A stretch of DNA of 63,864 nt from Chthoniobacteraceae bacterium (GTDB lineage: Bacteria > Verrucomicrobiota > Verrucomicrobiia > Chthoniobacterales > Chthoniobacteraceae). The stretch spans positions 1 through 63,864 of the forward strand of contig CANJZW010000012.1 in assembly GCA_947479475.1 (NCBI GenBank), given 5' to 3'. The notes under the pieces were generated by a model. It had not been told where the DNA came from, searched no databases, and saw only the letters and a list, made by a program, of their open reading frames with translations. Positions 46,862 to 55,113 of the stretch are shown here, one piece after another. Numbering within the stretch: position 1 is the first letter of the stretch; every line of letters starts with the position of its first letter. A program made the translations under genes and the position numbers.

Positions 46862-48466
46862 TTACTGGGCTAACGCACGCACTTCGCCGTCCGTCATGGC
46901 GCGGGAGAAAATGCTGAACTCGTCCATGCAGCCGATAAAGTTACGTACCGGTTGTTGGCGGTATTCCGTCTTTGGTGGGGAGTTCCAATTCCCCAGTTCA
47001 AGGAGTCCCGGCGTGAGCACTACAGGCAGCTTGATGGTGTGGCGCGAAATTCGTTTTCCATCGACGTAATGCCGGACCTCGCAGGCTGCAGAGTCGTACA
47101 CAATGGCGAGGTGAACCCATTGTCCAAACCGCTCAGGAGTGAACACCACCGGACTGATGAAATCCTCCCAAACGGGCAGATTGGGTTTTACTCCATGGCC
47201 GATGCCGAGGCATAGCGATCCATCGTGCAACACCTGCCAGTGGACGTAGCCTTGGTCAACCCCTTCACTCATGCAGATGGAACCCTGTCGGATATTCAGC
47301 CCGTGTAACTGCACCCAGCAGGCCACCGTAAACTGACGGTATTCTCCGGGCACCCGCAGCCGAACCCGATCGCTTAGACTCTTAAACTGCAAAGCGTGTT
47401 TGCCTGGCCAACGACCCTCAGTCCAGCTGCAGCCCACAATACTTGCCGGCGCAATATCCTGACCGTGGAGCGCCGTATTACGCAAAGAACGGGCACCGGA
47501 ACCGTCCTGAAAGTCGAGTCGAAGGCGCAAGTCTGCGGATTTACTCCCCTCTGCTGATGAAACTTGCCACTTCTCAAAAGAATGGCGTTGGGAGGCATTC
47601 ACCCCCGCATCCAAATCACTGAAAGCGAAGTTCGCGACATTTGCGGCTAGTGTCCGTGCAACACCCGGTTGGTTGAGTGCCGCAGCGACGCCGCCAGTGA
47701 GTGTCTGCATCTGGACTTTGGGCTGATGCAATTCCACCTCTCCTTTGAAGACGTGAACTTCTGGGGAGCTCTGGTTTAAATCCAGCCCGAAGTCCGTGCC
47801 CAAATCGACAATGTCACCTTTTGAAGTTCTCAGACGGAAGCCACGCGCCTGAGGTGGCACATGCGCACGGAAGCGCCCGGAGCGACAAAACGCTTCGCCA
47901 GCAGAAATCAATTCAATCTCCGCCGGACCTTCTATGCAAAGACGTGCGCCTTGGAAAAACTCGATTTCTGCCACGCCACTTTCCAAGTGCAGGAGGCCCG
48001 GCGAAAGCGGCGCGTTCACTGCGGGCGAGCCGGTCGTCTGACTCCATTTCATATCCACCCCTCTGGAAAGCACCGCCACACTCGGGGTCGTGGACTCGAC
48101 ATTGGTACCCGCGTTCGTCCCGCCGTGAAAAAAGCGCATCGGCAATCCGGCCCATACACCCCAAGCGAAAAAGCTGATTGCAATTCCGGCTGCAAGCGCC
48201 GCGGAAAACCTCCAAATGCCTCCACGGGTGTGCTCGCCCAAGGCGCCCTTTGAGGACAAAGGCGCCGCGTGATTCGCCAAAGTCTCTCTTTGCGCCCACG
48301 CCAACAAGGCCCCCTCGGCGTCCTGAAATGCAAACCATGAGCTGCGGTTACTGGCAGAGCCATGCAGCATTTGGCTCAGGCGCTCGTGTTCCTCGTCGCT
48401 GATTGTACCATCGGCTTTGGCTAAAAAGAGCCGATACATCTCTTTTGAGTCGGGATTTTTATTCAT
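46862..48466 (-). CDS. FecR-domain and LamG-domain membrane protein, candidate sigma regulator
   Basis: A 534-residue protein. Residues 1-80 form a cytoplasmic helical part (MYRLFLAKADGTISDEEHERL) like the anti-sigma segment of these families. One membrane helix lies at about 84-107. A FecR domain follows (about 150-245: GLLHLESGVAEIEF, LRTSKGDIVDLGTDFGL), then a LamG/concanavalin-like sugar-binding domain (about 315-534: YRQFTVACWVQL, FGQWVHLAIVYDSAACEVRHYVDGK). The start overlaps the sigma factor stop (ATGA), so the two are made together. The inferred role is sensing an extracellular glycan through LamG and controlling the sigma factor. Confidence 0.87.
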   Translation of the reverse strand: MNKNPDSKEMYRLFLAKADGTISDEEHERLSQMLHGSASNRSSWFAFQDAEGALLAWAQRETLANHAAPLSSKGALGEHTRGGIWRFSAALAAGIAISFFAWGVWAGLPMRFFHGGTNAGTNVESTTPSVAVLSRGVDMKWSQTTGSPAVNAPLSPGLLHLESGVAEIEFFQGARLCIEGPAEIELISAGEAFCRSGRFRAHVPPQARGFRLRTSKGDIVDLGTDFGLDLNQSSPEVHVFKGEVELHQPKVQMQTLTGGVAAALNQPGVARTLAANVANFAFSDLDAGVNASQRHSFEKWQVSSAEGSKSADLRLRLDFQDGSGARSLRNTALHGQDIAPASIVGCSWTEGRWPGKHALQFKSLSDRVRLRVPGEYRQFTVACWVQLHGLNIRQGSICMSEGVDQGYVHWQVLHDGSLCLGIGHGVKPNLPVWEDFISPVVFTPERFGQWVHLAIVYDSAACEVRHYVDGKRISRHTIKLPVVLTPGLLELGNWNSPPKTEYRQQPVRNFIGCMDEFSIFSRAMTDGEVRALAQ

Positions 48467-49026
48467 GTGAGTGAATCAGGCCCAAGTCTGCGTTTGACGC
48501 ACTCCCCCAGCAGGCGGCGAAGCGTATTAAGGCGGTTATAAAGAGTTTGAGGAGCACGCCCCAGCCGCTCAGCCAGAGATGCCACGTCCGTGTTGTTTAT
48601 GTAAAACTCGCGCACCAACTCCCGTCCGGACACATCAAGCTCCTCGATACACTGGTCCATCGCGGCAAAACGCGCATCTTGGTTGTCCAGATCCGGCACC
48701 CGTTCTTCCGCAAGGCGTTCCATGAGAGCATCGTCGAAGTGCAATCTGGAGCGCGCCGTGATGCGCTGGAAATTCTTGGCTTCGTAAAAGGCAAAGCTGC
48801 TCGCCCATGCAAAAAAATCTCTGCCTTGATCGAACTCCGAAAATTTTCTCCAAATTGCAAGGCTCGTGCGCTGTAAAACGTCCTCCGCGTCGGCGTTATT
48901 TCCAAGGAGCGTGCGCAAAAATCCGAGCAACCGTCCATGCGTCGCGTTGAGTAACGTGATGAACTGTTCCGAAGCGGCCGAATTTTCTGCGCTATTGGGC
49001 ATTTTGTAGTGTTGTACGGACGACAC
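48463..49026 (-). CDS. ECF RNA polymerase sigma factor
   Basis: A 187-residue sigma-70 family protein. Region 2 is visible in LGFLRTLLGNNADAEDVLQRTSLAIWRKFSEF, and region 4 in LAERLGRAPQTLYNRLNTLRRLL with its helix-turn-helix. It belongs to the Planctomycetota/Verrucomicrobiota ECF subfamily that is usually paired with FecR-LamG proteins. The start at 49026 or an ATG at 49002 are both possible. It is coupled to the FecR-LamG gene. No classical ECF promoter motif (AAC...CGT) is obvious to me in the gaps downstream, so its targets are unknown. Confidence 0.9.
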   Translation of the reverse strand: MSSVQHYKMPNSAENSAASEQFITLLNATHGRLLGFLRTLLGNNADAEDVLQRTSLAIWRKFSEFDQGRDFFAWASSFAFYEAKNFQRITARSRLHFDDALMERLAEERVPDLDNQDARFAAMDQCIEELDVSGRELVREFYINNTDVASLAERLGRAPQTLYNRLNTLRRLLGECVKRRLGPDSLT

Positions 49027-49153
49027 GGCTTTTACCGAAACACGTGATCTTCAGGCCGGCGGCACAAGGAAACCGCACAGAACTGCAAAGGGATATTGCA
49101 TACCACCCTCCAGGGGATGCAAATGCTCGAGTTCCAATTTCGACTTTTTTTAT

Positions 49154-49921
49154 ATGCAAACTACCTCACCCCCTGAAATTCCCGCATGGAAAGGCCAGAC
49201 GGCTCTCATCACCGGAGGCGCCGACGGCCTGGGTTTTGCCTTGGCGCAACGCCTGGCCTCGCGCGGCGTGACGGTGGCCGTTCTAGACATCAACCCGGCC
49301 AAACTCCAGGGCCTGCCCGCCTTGCTGGGTGCTGGGACGCTCGCCATTCACACTGATGTATCCAACCCTGAAGCCGTGCGCGCTGCCGTCGCGCAGATCG
49401 TCGCTCAAACCGGAAGGGTTGATATCCTGGTCAACTGCGCTGGGATTACCGGGCAAACGAACATCAAGAGCCATGAGGTGGATTTGACCGACTTCGACAG
49501 GGTCTTCGCCCTCAATGTCCGAGCGAGCCTGGTCACGTTTCAGGCCGTGGCGCCCCACATGCTGGAGCGCAAATACGGCCGTGTCCTGCACATCGCCTCC
49601 ATCGCGGGTAAGGAGGGCAACGCAGGAATGCTCGCGTATTCCGCCTCCAAAGCAGCCGTCATTGGCATGACCAAGGTCCAAGGCAAGGAGTACGCGGGAA
49701 CGGGTATCAGCATCAACGCCCTCGCCCCGGCGGTAATCCGGACTGCGATCCACGACAACATGCCCGAGGCGCAGATTACCTACATGACCGATAAAATCCC
49801 TATGAAACGCTGCGGAACAACCGCTGAATTCGCGGCGATGGGAGAGTTCATCGTTTCACCGGAGAACACCTTCAGCACGGGCTTTTGTTTCGACCTATCC
49901 GGCGGCAGGGCGACCTACTAA
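49154..49921 (+). CDS. SDR family oxidoreductase
   Basis: A 255-residue classical SDR with an intact set: TGGADGLG cofactor motif, NCAG, IASIAGKEG with the catalytic Ser, and YSASK. Unlike the SDR at 32556-33335, the tyrosine is present. It resembles NAD(P)-dependent 3-oxoacyl reductase/sugar alcohol dehydrogenase types. The substrate is unknown. It is transcribed alone, divergent from the ECF sigma gene and convergent with the GntR-LacI regulator. Confidence 0.88.
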   Translation: MQTTSPPEIPAWKGQTALITGGADGLGFALAQRLASRGVTVAVLDINPAKLQGLPALLGAGTLAIHTDVSNPEAVRAAVAQIVAQTGRVDILVNCAGITGQTNIKSHEVDLTDFDRVFALNVRASLVTFQAVAPHMLERKYGRVLHIASIAGKEGNAGMLAYSASKAAVIGMTKVQGKEYAGTGISINALAPAVIRTAIHDNMPEAQITYMTDKIPMKRCGTTAEFAAMGEFIVSPENTFSTGFCFDLSGGRATY

Positions 49922-49923
49922 GC

Positions 49924-49971
49924 CCCCGGTGACCGGGGTTGAGGCCGTGCCGCCTTTGACACGGTGCGGCC
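49924..49971. terminator. Pair of hairpins between convergent genes
   Basis: CCCCGG-TGA-CCGGGG (49924-49938) is a perfect 6-bp stem. It is followed by GGCCG-tg-CCG ... CGG-tg-CGGCC (49943-49971), an imperfect stem with a 2x2 internal loop. The position right after the SDR stop, between convergent genes, suits a bidirectional terminator. No T-run follows, so factor-independent termination is uncertain. Confidence 0.4.
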
Positions 49972-50051
49972 GTCTTCCCGGATAATTTTCAAGCGAAGTG
50001 GATGGTTCCCCTGCCCCAGTCCGCGCGTTGTTTTGTTAACGTTCAAATTCC

Positions 50052-51158
50052 TCACACCGTTTCCCCGGCAATAAGCTTTGGAATGAGCCGGATAGCTTTT
50101 GGAATAAGACTCCCGCGCTCCGCCAGTTCCCTGACAATTTTGCACACTTTCCGGGCTAAGTAATTTGGATCCAGTGCGTATCGGCTAAGCGCCGGGCTGG
50201 TATGTTGGAGATAACCTTCATCGTCACGAGAGAGAACCGCTGCATCTTTTGGTAGGCTCAGATTGCGTCTCATCAGATGGGTGGCCACGGTCAGCGCATG
50301 TGGGGCTCTGATGACAAAGTAGCCGGTTGGCGGCGAGGGCAGTCGTAGTGTCCGGTCCAACAACGCGCACAGATGCGCCGGAGTGCCGTCATGACGGATC
50401 TCGTGCAGTTGCGCCTCGGGGTGTTGATTCAGCCCTTCTCGAAAACCCTCTTCGCTGTCTAGGTCGCCGCCATAGGCATCCTGTTGCAGCACGAGAGCAA
50501 GGCGACGATGGCCTCTGCGCCACAACAGATCAGCCGCATGACGGCAGGTGGCATGAAAGTCCAGATCAATGGAGGAAAGCGGGATTTCTGCTCGGCAGGA
50601 GCCCAGCACGAGCAGCGGCAGATGATGCTGAACAAACCACTGTTGCATCGGTTCCTTAGATCCCCACGCCACCCACGTCGCAATTGGCCTCGCCTCTACC
50701 AGCTTCTCCAATGCGCGTGCTGGACTGGAGGAAAAGCAAACCGGATCCGAATGGAGATCAACCAGATATCCCGTTTTCGCAAGCATCTCCCGGAGAGTGT
50801 CGATCACGAAAAGCGAGGTGTGCGACATTGCGTGCAGGGGGCGAGGCGTTAGAATCGTGACCACCCGAGTGTTTGTTCCACGAGTACCGGAACCGGGTGT
50901 GTCGGGGGTTGGTCTGCGCGTGCGTCCGGTCAATTTGATGAGCCCTTGGCGTTCCAAATCTTGGAGTGCAGCTCGAACGGTGGGACGGCTTACTTGAAGA
51001 TGTTGGCAAAGCTCACGCTCAGCAGGCAGGCCTTGCGCCCAATGTCCGGCCTGAAGGTGCGCACGCACAGACTCCGCCGTTTGATTGACGAGCGAATTGC
51101 GTTGCGGGATTGCTGCAAGCGGCGGATTTGACGGGGGGCGGTTGGGCAAAGTGAGCAA
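50052..51158 (-). CDS. GntR-type HTH regulator with LacI-like sensor domain
   Basis: A regulator of about 368 residues. The winged helix (about 18-75) includes LPAERELCQHLQVSRPTVRAALQDLERQGL. The rest (about 85-365) is a periplasmic-binding-protein-like sensor (DLDFHATCRHAADLLWRRGHRRLALVLQQDAYG, GYFVIRAPHALTVATHLMRR), as in LacI and AraR-type proteins that respond to sugars. The frame stays open to 51377 with ATGs at 51254 and 51377. I prefer TTG starts at 51158 or 51149, because family members begin just before the PQRNSLVNQT segment and the upstream part is covered by a DNA block repeated at 53016. It probably represses itself and the operon at 53081. Confidence 0.82.
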   Translation of the reverse strand: MLTLPNRPPSNPPLAAIPQRNSLVNQTAESVRAHLQAGHWAQGLPAERELCQHLQVSRPTVRAALQDLERQGLIKLTGRTRRPTPDTPGSGTRGTNTRVVTILTPRPLHAMSHTSLFVIDTLREMLAKTGYLVDLHSDPVCFSSSPARALEKLVEARPIATWVAWGSKEPMQQWFVQHHLPLLVLGSCRAEIPLSSIDLDFHATCRHAADLLWRRGHRRLALVLQQDAYGGDLDSEEGFREGLNQHPEAQLHEIRHDGTPAHLCALLDRTLRLPSPPTGYFVIRAPHALTVATHLMRRNLSLPKDAAVLSRDDEGYLQHTSPALSRYALDPNYLARKVCKIVRELAERGSLIPKAIRLIPKLIAGETV

Positions 51159-51200
51159 AAAGCTACGCTTGGCGGCTATGCCTTTGCAAACCAAACATGG
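51140..51200. promoter_or_regulatory. Conserved 61-nt block, regulator-side copy
   Basis: These 61 positions align without gaps to 53016-53076, with 44 identities by my count (35 of 48 over 51153-51200). Best-conserved parts are GCAAA.TGA.CAAAA.GCT.CGCTTGGC.G and GCCT..G..AACCAAA.ATGG. The block sits over the start of the regulator gene, in reverse orientation relative to the copy before the operon, as allowed for a dyad-like operator (TTGG-N18-CCAA). The differences show no third-codon-position bias in any shared frame, so DNA conservation is more likely than a conserved peptide. Confidence 0.6.
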
Positions 51201-51437
51201 AAGGATGCCCTCTGGAAGGCAGTGCCTTTTTGGGAGCAAGATGTTCCGATACATCACCCAACTGCCGAAGGCCTCGAACCCAATGAGAGCAATGCCTGCC
51301 CGGTGTTGAAGCCATGCGGTGTAGACCGCGCCACCTCTTGTTGATCGACGCCTAAAGGGCCGTTTAGTTCGAACCAAAGAATCAGGGCCGAAAATTTTGC
51401 CGACTCCCCATCGATCCGGGCCGCTTTGAAATCAAAC

Positions 51438-52724
51438 TTAAGCTTCGGCCAAACGAGCCGTGGAGCAATTAAACATGTTATGCTTTGTTTTGAGAATAAG
51501 CCAAAACACAGCGGCACAGACATATAGTGCCGTAAAACCGATCAGTACCGCATCCCATCCGCCGGCATTGGTCAGCAACCAGGGTACCAAAACAGGAAAC
51601 GCTGCGGCGCCTATGTTCCCACACATGTTCATCACACCGCTGACCGTGGCAACGTGTGAGCCACCCACGTGCATCATCACCGTGCTCACGCAAGGATTAG
51701 CCACCGCCGCGCAGAACATCCCGAGACTAATAATAAGCACGGCTACGAGCGGATTGCTGACAAACCAGGCTGAGAAAACCAAACACGAACAAACAAATAG
51801 CGCAATGGCGGGAATGCCCTGCCGTGCCAGACGCTGGCTACCTGTTTTGCGCAAAACCATATCTGAAAGCGCTCCGCCGAGTAGCGACCCCGTTAGGTCC
51901 CCGACAAGCGGCAACGCTGTGAGCCAGCCCGATGTGATCAGTTCCACCCCACGCGCTTCTTGTAAATAAGTCGTGAACCAACTGCCAAAGAAAATGTAGC
52001 CCGCCGAACGAAAGGCCTGCTGCACGCAGATGCACCACATCGCGGGACTCGTGACCAGCACCCGCCATAACGCACCGGAACTTTGTGCATCCACGCTCTT
52101 CACAATTTTCGTATCGCCGTTGATCAGATTCAACTCCGCTTCATTCACCGCTGAATGCTCCGCTGGTTGGTTGCGAAACCAACGTGTGAACCACACGGCC
52201 CACAGGATTCCTGGCAGCGCATACCAAAGGAACATTGGCCGCCAGCCGCAGGCGATGATCAACCAAGCCGTCAGAGGCGCACCCACGATGCTGCCTGCCG
52301 ACATGAATCCGCCGAAAGCCCCCGATGCCAGACCCTGTCCAGCACGGGGAAACCAGCGTGCCATCACGGCAATCGCGATTGGTACAAGTCCAGCCTGTGC
52401 AACGCCCACCAACGCCCGTGACACGACCATCGCCGTAAAACCGCCCATGCCGAACAACGCCGTGGCCACGGACCAGAGAAACGCAAATAAGGGCAGCGCC
52501 CGCCGCGCCCCCAGTCGCAATGAAAGCGCAGCCGCAGGAATCTGACACAGCGCATACGACCAAAAAAACACGCTGCTCAACCAGCCGGACTGTTCTCTGG
52601 TCAGCCCCAGATCCGCCCGAATCGTGCTCTCCGCCGTCCCCGCCGCATTGCGCGTTAGATAGGCTAGCGCCGCGGCCATACAGAGCCCTCCAAGGACAAT
52701 GAAGCGGGCGCGAGAGGGTTTCAT
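51438..52724 (-). CDS. MFS transporter
   Basis: A 428-residue permease with about 12 membrane helices. LAYLTRNAAGTAESTIRADLGLTREQSGWL near helix 1 and ALCQIPAAALSLRLGARRALPLF for helices 2 and 3 place it in the ACS-like part of MFS. It is divergent from the operon at 53081 and upstream of the regulator gene on the same strand, with a 279-bp gap. The regulator may therefore have its own promoter. It probably imports the substrate handled by the divergent operon. Confidence 0.87.
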   Translation of the reverse strand: MKPSRARFIVLGGLCMAAALAYLTRNAAGTAESTIRADLGLTREQSGWLSSVFFWSYALCQIPAAALSLRLGARRALPLFAFLWSVATALFGMGGFTAMVVSRALVGVAQAGLVPIAIAVMARWFPRAGQGLASGAFGGFMSAGSIVGAPLTAWLIIACGWRPMFLWYALPGILWAVWFTRWFRNQPAEHSAVNEAELNLINGDTKIVKSVDAQSSGALWRVLVTSPAMWCICVQQAFRSAGYIFFGSWFTTYLQEARGVELITSGWLTALPLVGDLTGSLLGGALSDMVLRKTGSQRLARQGIPAIALFVCSCLVFSAWFVSNPLVAVLIISLGMFCAAVANPCVSTVMMHVGGSHVATVSGVMNMCGNIGAAAFPVLVPWLLTNAGGWDAVLIGFTALYVCAAVFWLILKTKHNMFNCSTARLAEA

Positions 52725-53010
52725 GTGCGTCCATATAGTTCTGTCAAGCCGTTGATTGCAAGCTTTCGCACTGGGCTGTTTCCTGGAGGATCCCTCACCG
52801 CGTCGCGCCCTTGCTCGCCTTCTAATTAGTCTCTCGAACCCCTCAGAGCTGGATGAAAGTTTTGTTAGTTCCCGGACCCTTCAATGGATGAGGTGCGATT
52901 TTCCATTTGCCGTTCCACTTCTCTCCATGGAGGCAAAAAAACGTAAACCGAACGGAAAACGGTGCACGATCCAAGTCCATTTAACCTTCGATTTCACAGA
53001 CGTAGCGGAA

Positions 53011-53037
53011 CTTTTGGTCATGCAAAATGACCAAAAG
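53011..53037. promoter_or_regulatory. 27-bp interrupted perfect palindrome, probable operator
   Basis: CTTTTGGTCAT (53011-53021), spacer GCAAA, ATGACCAAAAG (53027-53037). The 11-bp arms are exactly complementary. It lies 43 bp before the chosen start of the fold-III PLP gene and its right arm lies inside the conserved 61-nt block. The nearby GntR-LacI regulator is the natural ligand. A transcribed hairpin is the alternative. Confidence 0.65.
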
Positions 53038-53076
53038 GCTGCGCTTGGCAGACGCGCCTCGGTTAACCAAATATGG
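53016..53076. promoter_or_regulatory. Conserved 61-nt block, operon-side copy
   Basis: Partner of 51140-51200. It begins inside the left arm of the 27-bp palindrome and ends 4 bp before the ATG at 53081. Because it covers 53027-53080, it argues against the in-frame ATG at 53027 as the translation start. Binding here by the GntR-LacI protein would block entry into the operon. Confidence 0.6.
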
Positions 53077-53080
53077 ACAC

Positions 53081-54265
53081 ATGCAATTCACCCCCCAGTT
53101 GCCTGATCTCTCCCATCCATCGGGCATGGCCTCCGTCTCGGAAATCGGAGCTGCGACGGAGGAGGCTCTTGTTCATTCCGCGAGCCGATTGGCCACGCCG
53201 GCTCTCGTCATTCAGGCGGCGGTTGTGCGCCGTAACATCAGTCGGTTAGCCGAGTACGCAAAGCGACATGGTCTGCTTGTTCGGCCCCACACAAAGACAC
53301 ATAAAAGCCAGATGATGGCGCGTCTTCAATTGGAGGCTGGCGCAGTAGGCCTCACCGTAGCGAAAGTCGGCGAGGCGGAACAAATGCGACCAACAGGCGA
53401 CGATTTGCTGATGGCTTATCCAGCCGTTGATTCAGCACGTTGTGAGCGGCTCGCCGAAATCGCTCGAAATGGAACCCTGCGTGTGGCAGTTGATAGCAGG
53501 CAGGCGGTTGATGCGCTCGCCACGTCTGCTTGTGGCGCAAATAGCCTCATTGGGCTCCTTGTGGAGATGGATGTCGGTCTCGGTCGTACGGGTGTAGGCA
53601 CGCCCGAAGAAACGTTGAAGTTGGCTCAATATATCTCCGGAATTCGAGGGGTCCGTCTCGACGGAATACTCTGTTATCCCGGGCACATCTGGGCCGCAGC
53701 GGACGAGCAGGAACCATTTCTCTCGACGGTTTCTAGCCGGCTTCGGGCGGCACAGGCGCTTTGGTCCGAGCATGGCTTGGAGGCGAAAATTATTTCGGGT
53801 GGATCAACTCCAACGGCTTACCAGTCGCACCTCGTCCAGGGCCTTACCGAGATCCGTCCCGGCACCTATATATTCAACGACATGAACACTTTCCGTGCCG
53901 GATTTTGTGAGCTGAGCGACTGTGCCGCCCACATTGTTTGCACCGTGATTAGCGATGCGGTCAAAGACCAGGTTGTCATTGATGCTGGCACTAAAACTCT
54001 CACCAGTGACCTTTGCATCCCAGCGAGGGAAAGCGGGCACGGCTTTATTATGGAGTATCCCGAGGCAAAGATCACGCGACTGAGCGAGGAACACGGACAA
54101 GTGGATGTTTCGCTTTGCACGAAGCGCCCGAAAATCGGTGAGCGTCTATCAATCATTCCGAACCACATTTGCCCGTGCGTGAATCTGCGTGACGTCTTCT
54201 GGTGGTGCGAACCGGATGGAGCTGCGGTCAGTGTCAAAATAAACGCGAGAGGAATGCTTTCATGA
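53081..54265 (+). CDS. Fold-type III PLP enzyme, D-serine dehydratase/D-threonine aldolase family
   Basis: A 394-residue enzyme with an alanine-racemase-like N-terminal barrel. The PLP lysine motif is RPHTKTHK (first lysine K72) and the phosphate/substrate face includes SGGSTPTAY. The metal site near the C-terminus reads PNHICPCVN, with H362 and C364. D-serine dehydratases of this fold bind zinc through His and Cys two residues apart, whereas D-threonine aldolases use His and Asp, so dehydratase-type chemistry is favoured. A RidA gene two genes downstream would deal with the enamine such a reaction makes. The in-frame ATG at 53027 lies in operator DNA. Another ATG at 53126 is possible. The stop overlaps the next start (ATGA). 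Confidence 0.84.
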   Translation: MQFTPQLPDLSHPSGMASVSEIGAATEEALVHSASRLATPALVIQAAVVRRNISRLAEYAKRHGLLVRPHTKTHKSQMMARLQLEAGAVGLTVAKVGEAEQMRPTGDDLLMAYPAVDSARCERLAEIARNGTLRVAVDSRQAVDALATSACGANSLIGLLVEMDVGLGRTGVGTPEETLKLAQYISGIRGVRLDGILCYPGHIWAAADEQEPFLSTVSSRLRAAQALWSEHGLEAKIISGGSTPTAYQSHLVQGLTEIRPGTYIFNDMNTFRAGFCELSDCAAHIVCTVISDAVKDQVVIDAGTKTLTSDLCIPARESGHGFIMEYPEAKITRLSEEHGQVDVSLCTKRPKIGERLSIIPNHICPCVNLRDVFWWCEPDGAAVSVKINARGMLS

Positions 54266-55113
54266 TCATCGACGTTCATAGCCATGTATGGGAGTACCCC
54301 TTGCATTTTAGTGACGACTTCCGCCAGCAGGCGCAGAGGGCTCGGGCGGGAGTTGAGGTTGACCTCACCGTCAGCTACGACGATTACCGCGCCTCCGCGC
54401 CTCCCGACACCAAGACAATCGTCTTTGGTGGGAAGGCAAAGCTGAGCGGCATGTGGGTGGATGATCATTACGTCGCGGCTTACGTCGCGGCGCATCGCGA
54501 TACCCTCATCGGGTTTCTTTGCGTCGATCCGACGCAGGAAGGTTGGGAGCGCGAATTAAAACAGGGGCATCAAGAGCTCGGGCTGCGAGGGATTAAACTT
54601 CTGTCGATGTATGGCGGATTTCGGCCGGATGATGCCCTCCTTGATCCTCTTTGGCGTTATGCAACGCAACACCGGTTGCCGGTGCTGCTGCACACGGGGA
54701 CCACTTTTATTGCGCAGGCACCTCTGGAATGCACGTTGCCACGCCATCTCGACGCTGTGGCCATTCGTTTTCCCGAGGTGAAAATCATCATGGCTCACCT
54801 TGGTCATCCCTATGAGGGCGAATGTATTGTGACGGCAAGAAAACATCCGAATGTTTACGCCGACATCAGTGCGCTGCACTATCGGCCATTCCAACTTTAC
54901 CACAGCCTCATGCTCGCTCAGGAATACGGCGTGTGGGATAAGCTGCTTTTCGGCACTGACTATCCATTTACGACCGTCAATGACTCCATTTCCGGGCTGC
55001 GCAAACTCAACGAGATGACTCGGGGGACTGGTTTACCGCAACTCAACGAGCAGGCGATAGAAGCCATGATTCATCGCGATACGCTCAGTTTGCTCAATTT
55101 GAACCAGCAATGA
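54262..55113 (+). CDS. Amidohydrolase-2 family metal-dependent hydrolase
   Basis: A 283-residue cytoplasmic TIM-barrel enzyme starting at the ATG that overlaps the previous stop. Metal ligands: H6 and H8 in DVHSHVW, HTGTT in the middle, MAHLGHPYEGE, and D in FGTDYPF. The group contains decarboxylases related to ACMSD and hydrolases of lactones or imidates. It is translationally coupled to its neighbours on both sides, so it is a core step of this pathway. The reaction is not predictable. Confidence 0.87.
   Translation: MIIDVHSHVWEYPLHFSDDFRQQAQRARAGVEVDLTVSYDDYRASAPPDTKTIVFGGKAKLSGMWVDDHYVAAYVAAHRDTLIGFLCVDPTQEGWERELKQGHQELGLRGIKLLSMYGGFRPDDALLDPLWRYATQHRLPVLLHTGTTFIAQAPLECTLPRHLDAVAIRFPEVKIIMAHLGHPYEGECIVTARKHPNVYADISALHYRPFQLYHSLMLAQEYGVWDKLLFGTDYPFTTVNDSISGLRKLNEMTRGTGLPQLNEQAIEAMIHRDTLSLLNLNQQ

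Larger units (their letters stand above)
52725..53080. other. Divergent control region of the operon
   Basis: This 356-bp gap separates the MFS gene from the plus-strand operon. A plus frame from 52756 to 53106 is open but has no recognisable family and overlaps the operators, so I do not call it. The right end holds the 27-bp interrupted palindrome and the conserved 61-nt block. Two divergent promoters are expected, but I cannot place them with confidence. Confidence 0.45.

Noticed and set aside
51151..51309. Plus-strand peptide gene opposite the regulator (SKKLRLAAMPLQTKHGR...)
   Set aside because: It resembles the peptide frame at 53027, but substitutions are not concentrated at third positions and both frames cover probable operators. 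I treat the similarity as DNA-level.
52756..53106. 116-codon plus-strand frame before the fold-III PLP gene
   Set aside because: No signal peptide, domain or conserved motif. It overlaps the palindrome, the conserved block and the start of the next gene.
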